A model generated the notes under the pieces. It ran no database searches and was not told the origin of the DNA. It saw only the letters and a list, made by a program, of their open reading frames with translations. Below, piece by piece: positions 57,400-64,000 of a stretch of DNA of 64,000 nucleotides (positions within the stretch are counted from its first letter, which is position 1; every line of letters starts with the position of its first letter). The DNA comes from Nocardia sp. BMG111209 (GTDB lineage Bacteria > Actinomycetota > Actinomycetes > Mycobacteriales > Mycobacteriaceae): positions 186,001 through 250,000 of the forward strand of contig NZ_KB907310.1 in assembly GCF_000381925.1 (NCBI RefSeq). Direction: 5' to 3'. Made by a program: the position numbers and the translations under genes.

Positions 57400-58374
57400 T
57401 CAGCGCAGCGTCACGACCACCTTGCCCAGCGCACTCCGGTTCTCCAGGGCGGCAACGGCTTCCGCGGCCCGTTCCAGCGGGAACAGCACCGGCTGCGGCG
57501 GCGCGATCCGCCCGGACGCCAGCAGCGGTTCCACCTCGGCCCACTGCTCGGCCAGATAGCCGGGATGCGACAGCACCCAGGCGCCCCAGCCGACGCCGAT
57601 CACGTCGATGTTGTTGAGCAGCAACCGATTCACCCGCACGGTCGGGATCTCGCCGCCGGTGAAACCGAGCACCAGCAGCCGCCCCGCCGGCGCCAGCGAC
57701 CGCAGGCTGTCGGTGAACCGATCACCGCCGACGGGGTCGACCACCACATCGACCCCGCGACCGCCGGTGAGCTCCTTCACCGCAGCCGCCCAGCCGTCGG
57801 TCAGCACCACGTCGGTGGCGCCGTGGGCCCGCGCCACCGCGGCCTTCTCCGCGCTGCTGACCACCGCGATCACCCGGCCCGCGCCGAACGCCGGCGCCAT
57901 CCGCAGCGCCGAGGTGCCGATGCCGCCCGCCGCGCCGTGCACCAGCACGGTCTCACCCTCGGCCAGCCGGCCGCGGGTGCGCAGCGCGCAGTGCACGGTC
58001 AGATCGTTGAACAGCAGGCCCGCACCGGCCTCCAGCGGGACGGCGTCGGGCAGTGCGAAGACCTGCGCGACCGGGGTCACCGCGACCTCGGCCAGTGCGT
58101 TACCCACCATGGTCAGCGCGACCACCCGGTCGCCGGGCCGTACGTGCGCCCCGGCCGGCGCCGCGCGCACGATGCCGGCCACCTCGCCACCCACCACGAA
58201 CGGCAGCTCGGGCTTGATCTGGTAGAGCCCGCGGCTCATCAGCACGTCCGGGAAGGCCACACCCGCTGCGTGCACGTCGATGACGACACCGTCGGGGGTC
58301 GAGGCCGGCTCCGGAATGTCGACGATCTCGATGGACTCCGGGCCTTCGAGCTCGGTGACCTGGGCTGCGCGCAT
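57400..58374 (-). CDS. NADPH:quinone oxidoreductase (zinc-free MDR family)
   Basis: A 324-residue medium-chain dehydrogenase/reductase. N-terminal MRAAQVTELEGPESIEI, the GEVAGIV segment, the signature VHGAAGGIGTSALRMAPAF (NADPH site) and VVDPVGGDRFTDSLRSLAPAGRLLVLGFTGG are typical of quinone oxidoreductases. Zinc ligands are absent. It reduces quinones or enoyl compounds. ATG 58374 is the start. The gene is divergent from the ESX-like pair. Confidence 0.9.
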   Translation of the reverse strand: MRAAQVTELEGPESIEIVDIPEPASTPDGVVIDVHAAGVAFPDVLMSRGLYQIKPELPFVVGGEVAGIVRAAPAGAHVRPGDRVVALTMVGNALAEVAVTPVAQVFALPDAVPLEAGAGLLFNDLTVHCALRTRGRLAEGETVLVHGAAGGIGTSALRMAPAFGAGRVIAVVSSAEKAAVARAHGATDVVLTDGWAAAVKELTGGRGVDVVVDPVGGDRFTDSLRSLAPAGRLLVLGFTGGEIPTVRVNRLLLNNIDVIGVGWGAWVLSHPGYLAEQWAEVEPLLASGRIAPPQPVLFPLERAAEAVAALENRSALGKVVVTLR

Positions 58375-58555
58375 GAATCGGCCTCTCTTCCACAGTTGAC
58401 GTCGGATTCAAGTTAGCGGATGCGGGTGCGGGCCGGTCGCGGGGAACACATTTCGTTACCCCGACCGGCGGAATCTTGCTATTCTCAGCCAGCCATATCG
58501 CAGTCGCCGTCGCCTGCACCACGTGTGTGCCGCTGTCTTCGCTCCAGGGGGAGTC

Positions 58556-58869
58556 ATGGCCGGTAAGAACGATCCGCCTGCCGCCCTGCGGGTCGACACC
58601 GTCGCATTGCATACGTTCGCCAAGACGCTGCACGACGAGGCCGCCACCATCGTCGCGCTGGGGTCCGGACTGTCCGATGCCGTCGGCGCACTACCCGGCA
58701 CCCGATGGGAAGCCACCTGCACGCAGGCGAAAGCCACCGTCGACAAGGCCCTGGGCCGCGTCGGCGAGCGCCTGTCCACCGTCGCCGACAGCATCGAGCA
58801 CGCCGGAAAGGTCGTCGACGTCACCGACGAGCAGTTCCGTGCCAAGCTGACCACGATCGGACTGCACCC

Positions 58870-58873
<4 letters not shown>
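58556..58873 (+). CDS. ESX secretion-associated protein, EspC/WXG100-like
   Basis: A 105-residue helical protein. LRVDTVALHTFAKTLHDEAATIVALGSGL and the second half TVDKALGRVGERLSTVADSIEHAGKVVDVTDEQFRAKL form a helix-turn-helix hairpin like EspC (PF10824) and WXG100 proteins of type VII secretion. The turn has GTRWEATC, with W near the expected W-x-G position, but no clean WxG. ATG 58556 has GGGGGAG upstream. Its stop overlaps the next start by 4 bases (ATGA), so the two are co-translated and perhaps form a secreted pair. No ESX machinery genes are in this window. Confidence 0.75.
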
Positions 58874-61927
<3,054 letters not shown>

Positions 61928-61994
61928 CCGGCCGTCGCCCGGTCCCGGCTTCGGCTGTCTGCTTTCCGTCCCCGGGCCCAGTAGAGTGCCAGGC

Positions 61995-62525
61995 ATGCGG
62001 ATCACGTCGGCGATCGTCGCGACGACAGCCATCGCAGCTCTGCTCGCGGGGTGTGGGTCGGGTGACAAGTCGAGCAGTGACGCCCCCGCCGTACGGCCCC
62101 CGGCGAAGGTGGCCGCGCTGGGGCCGTTCACCGGTGAGTGCGGCAATGCCACCGACGACGAGGTGCGCGCGCTCGGCGGCCTGACGCAGATCTCCCGGTC
62201 GTTCAAGAATTCGGTGGGCTGCAGCTGGCAGTCCGCCGGGATCGGCTCGCCGAGCGTCACCTTCGCCTCCTATCGCGGCAGCCCGATCGGGCGCGAACGG
62301 GCCTGGGTCACCGCGCAGGGACGTAATCCGGAGGATATCGACGTCGGCGGGCACAAGGGTTTCCAGGACGCGTCGCCGGACGGTTCCATCTGCGATCTGG
62401 CGGTGCAGCTCGGTGACGATTTCTTCGAATGGTCGACCTCCACGGGCCTGTTCCCGTCCCAGGGCGGCAATCCGTGCGACAAGAACCGCAAACTGGCCGA
62501 ACTGACCGTGCAGAGACTGAAGTGA
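61995..62525 (+). CDS. DUF3558 lipoprotein, first of a tandem pair
   Basis: A 176-residue lipoprotein: signal MRITSAIVATTAIAALLAGC (lipobox LAGC), then the DUF3558 domain with NSVGCSWQSAG, GRERAWVTAQGRNPEDIDVGGHKGF and a C-terminal NRKLAELTVQRL. DUF3558 lipoproteins are exported and anchored to the outer leaflet of the plasma membrane. Their role is unknown. GTG 61986 is an alternative start. The second copy begins 8 bases after the stop. Confidence 0.8.
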   Translation: MRITSAIVATTAIAALLAGCGSGDKSSSDAPAVRPPAKVAALGPFTGECGNATDDEVRALGGLTQISRSFKNSVGCSWQSAGIGSPSVTFASYRGSPIGRERAWVTAQGRNPEDIDVGGHKGFQDASPDGSICDLAVQLGDDFFEWSTSTGLFPSQGGNPCDKNRKLAELTVQRLK

Positions 62526-62533
62526 GGCAGCCG

Positions 62534-63073
62534 ATGAGAGCTCCGGCCGTTGTGGTCGCGGCGCTGGCGGTCGTGGTGGGATTGTCGACGGCCGGCTGCG
62601 GGAACACCGTCTCCGGCACGGCGCAACCGGCCGGCGGCAGCGGCGGCGGTGTGAACATGAATTTCGACAAACTGCTGCGTGAATGCTCGGTGGTCCAGCT
62701 GGACGAGATCGCCAAGGCGACCGGATCCGCGAGCGCCGACTCGTCGTTCAACGGCGCGGTGTGCATGTGGGATCTCACCGGCGCGCCCGGCGGTGACGGT
62801 ATGGCCACCCTGAACTGGTACGAGATGGGTTCGCTCACCAACGAGAAGCAGAACAACGATCGCCTCGGTTATCAGACCTCGGACATCAATGTGCAGGGCC
62901 GCCGGTCGCTGCAGGTCCGCCGCCCCAACGATCCGGATTCCTGCGGGGTGATGGCCCCGGCCGCCGACACCGGCATCATCGGCTGGTGGATCAACTACCG
63001 GCCCGGTGGTCATCCGGACCCGTGCGACGCGGCGAAGAAATTGGCCGAATTGACCTTGAACCTGGCCCGATGA
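62534..63073 (+). CDS. DUF3558 lipoprotein, second of a tandem pair
   Basis: A 179-residue lipoprotein paralogous to its neighbour: signal MRAPAVVVAALAVVVGLSTAGC (lipobox STAGC), then DFKLLRECSV-like FDKLLRECSVVQLDEIAKATG, GAVCMWDLTG and the end DAAKKLAELTLNLAR. Pairing by duplication is clear from shared cysteines and ends. ATG 62534 has TGAGGCAG upstream. GTG 62522 overlaps the previous stop. It is the last gene before the str operon. Confidence 0.8.
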   Translation: MRAPAVVVAALAVVVGLSTAGCGNTVSGTAQPAGGSGGGVNMNFDKLLRECSVVQLDEIAKATGSASADSSFNGAVCMWDLTGAPGGDGMATLNWYEMGSLTNEKQNNDRLGYQTSDINVQGRRSLQVRRPNDPDSCGVMAPAADTGIIGWWINYRPGGHPDPCDAAKKLAELTLNLAR

Positions 63074-63094
63074 CAATGCTTCGGCGGCGTAGCA

Positions 63095-63118
63095 CGGGGG
63101 GCCCATTTTTGCCCCCCG
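63095..63118 (+). terminator. Hairpin before the str operon
   Basis: CGGGGGGC (63095-63102) pairs with GCCCCCCG (63111-63118) around an ATTTTT-containing loop. It may end the lipoprotein transcript or be part of the rpsL leader. The 261 bases between the lipoprotein and rpsL hold no gene. Confidence 0.5.
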
Positions 63119-63334
63119 CCGCGCCGACAGGTATCGTGGACCGCTGTGCCCGGATGCGTGCGGGCAAGTTGTGAGCAGGACATAAGCCAGCGAGAGCGGC
63201 CGACGGTTTCAGCATGTCCCGGAAAAGGGCTCTGAACTGCGCGCGACACGCCCGACCTCGGGGCGCGAGGAACGCGGCAACTGAACACAGACATGAAGTT
63301 CCAGACACCTGGTTACTAAAAGGAAAGCCGGTCT

Positions 63335-63709
63335 ATGCCAACCATCAACCAGCTGGTCCGCAAGGGTCGCAGCGACAAGGTCGCCAAGACCAAGACTGCG
63401 GCCCTCAAGGGGAGCCCGCAGCGTCGTGGCGTGTGCACCCGCGTGTACACCACGACCCCGAAGAAGCCGAACTCCGCGCTGCGCAAGGTCGCGCGTGTTC
63501 GCCTGACCAGCTCGGTGGAGGTCACGGCCTACATTCCGGGCGAGGGCCACAACCTGCAGGAGCACTCCATGGTGCTCGTCCGCGGCGGCCGTGTGAAGGA
63601 CCTCCCGGGTGTGCGCTACAAGATCATCCGTGGCTCGCTCGACACCCAGGGTGTCAAGAACCGCAAGCAGGCCCGCAGCCGCTATGGCGCCAAGAAGGAG
63701 AAGAGCTAA
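63335..63709 (+). CDS. rpsL: 30S ribosomal protein S12
   Basis: A 124-residue S12 near identical to M. tuberculosis. Lys43 ([17 protein letters not shown]) and Lys88 ([14 protein letters not shown]), the usual streptomycin-resistance positions, are wild type, predicting sensitivity. S12 lies at the decoding centre. ATG 63335 has AAAGGAAAG upstream. The rpsG start overlaps its stop by one base. Confidence 0.97.
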   Translation: MPTINQLVRKGRSDKVAKTKTAALKGSPQRRGVCTRVYTTTPKKPNSALRKVARVRLTSSVEVTAYIPGEGHNLQEHSMVLVRGGRVKDLPGVRYKIIRGSLDTQGVKNRKQARSRYGAKKEKS

Positions 63710-64000
63710 TGCCGCGCAAGGGCCCCGCTCCCAAGCGTCCCCTGATCAACGATCCGGTCTACGGATCGCCGCTGGTCACCCAGCTGGTGAACAAGATCCT
63801 GCTCGACGGTAAGAAGTCGACCGCGGAGCGCATCGTCTACGGCGCGCTGGAGCAGGCCCGCGACAAGACCGGCACCGATCCGGTGGTGACCCTGAAGCGC
63901 GCACTGGACAACGTGAAGCCGTCGCTGGAGGTCAAGCCCCGGCGTGTCGGTGGCGCCACCTACCAGGTGCCGATCGAGGTGCGGCCGGGCCGCGCCAACA
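63709..64000 (+). CDS. rpsG: 30S ribosomal protein S7, 3'-truncated by the window edge
   Basis: The first 97 codons of S7 are visible ([60 protein letters not shown]). It is the 16S rRNA head-domain nucleator. ATG 63709 overlaps the rpsL TAA by one base (TAATG). The rest lies outside the window. Confidence 0.96.
   Translation, partial: MPRKGPAPKRPLINDPVYGSPLVTQLVNKILLDGKKSTAERIVYGALEQARDKTGTDPVVTLKRALDNVKPSLEVKPRRVGGATYQVPIEVRPGRAN

Overview
The window is high-GC actinobacterial DNA from a mycolic-acid bacterium (order Corynebacteriales), most likely Nocardia. The main clues are a mannosyltransferase-menJ-polyprenyl synthase-htpX-yajQ block and a tRNA-rpmG-had-tRNA-secE-nusG-rplKA-rplJL-mceG-rpoBC block, both in the order known from Mycobacterium tuberculosis. 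HadA and HadB are fused, a complete mce operon is present, and there are an ESX-type secreted pair, DUF3558 lipoproteins and a long SARP regulator. The genus is an inference. No 16S gene is present.

Layout. 1-6 kb: end of a small hypothetical gene, a DUF4254-type gene, a long AfsR/SARP ATPase regulator, a serine beta-lactamase-like hydrolase and a small exported protein. 6-13.5 kb: envelope and menaquinone genes (mgtA-like mannosyltransferase, DUF3592 membrane protein, menJ, grcC1-type prenyl synthase, htpX, yajQ), with an AraC regulator and a VOC protein following menJ. 13.6-20.1 kb: tRNA-Tyr, tRNA-Thr, tRNA-Met, rpmG, fused hadAB, tRNA-Trp, secE, nusG, rplK, rplA, an L10-type leader, rplJ and rplL. 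20.4-32.0 kb: an mce lipid-import operon (mceG ATPase, two YrbE permeases, MceA-F, two Mce-associated proteins) lying between rplL and rpoB. 32.0-40.1 kb: promoter region, rpoB and rpoC, ending in a strong terminator.

40.1-63.1 kb is more variable. It holds a repeat-bearing coiled-coil-like protein, membrane and Gly/Ser-rich exported proteins, a thioesterase, and an aldo-keto reductase with a divergent XRE regulator. Then come pirin plus an acetyltransferase, MarR with divergent ribA and an extradiol dioxygenase, a histidine phosphatase, an FprB-type ferredoxin reductase, an acyl-ACP thioesterase, and a GntR/2OG-oxygenase/epoxide-hydrolase group. It ends with an AlkZ-like protein, a quinone oxidoreductase, an ESX-type pair with a lytic transglycosylase domain, a Lrp regulator with divergent hpd, and two DUF3558 lipoproteins. 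From 63.3 kb the str operon begins (rpsL, then rpsG cut by the window end).

How the parts work together. The housekeeping core makes the translation and transcription machinery. The fused dehydratase (mycolic acid elongation), mannosyltransferase, menaquinone enzymes and Mce importer all serve the lipid-rich envelope and its respiratory chain. Several divergent regulator/enzyme pairs carry clear palindromes between them (MarR, XRE, GntR, Lrp). These are the most concrete regulatory predictions. No CRISPR array, insertion sequence, prophage or defence island was seen. The least explained items are the ESX/transglycosylase pair, the repeat protein after rpoC, and several 24- or 30-bp minisatellites in or next to genes.
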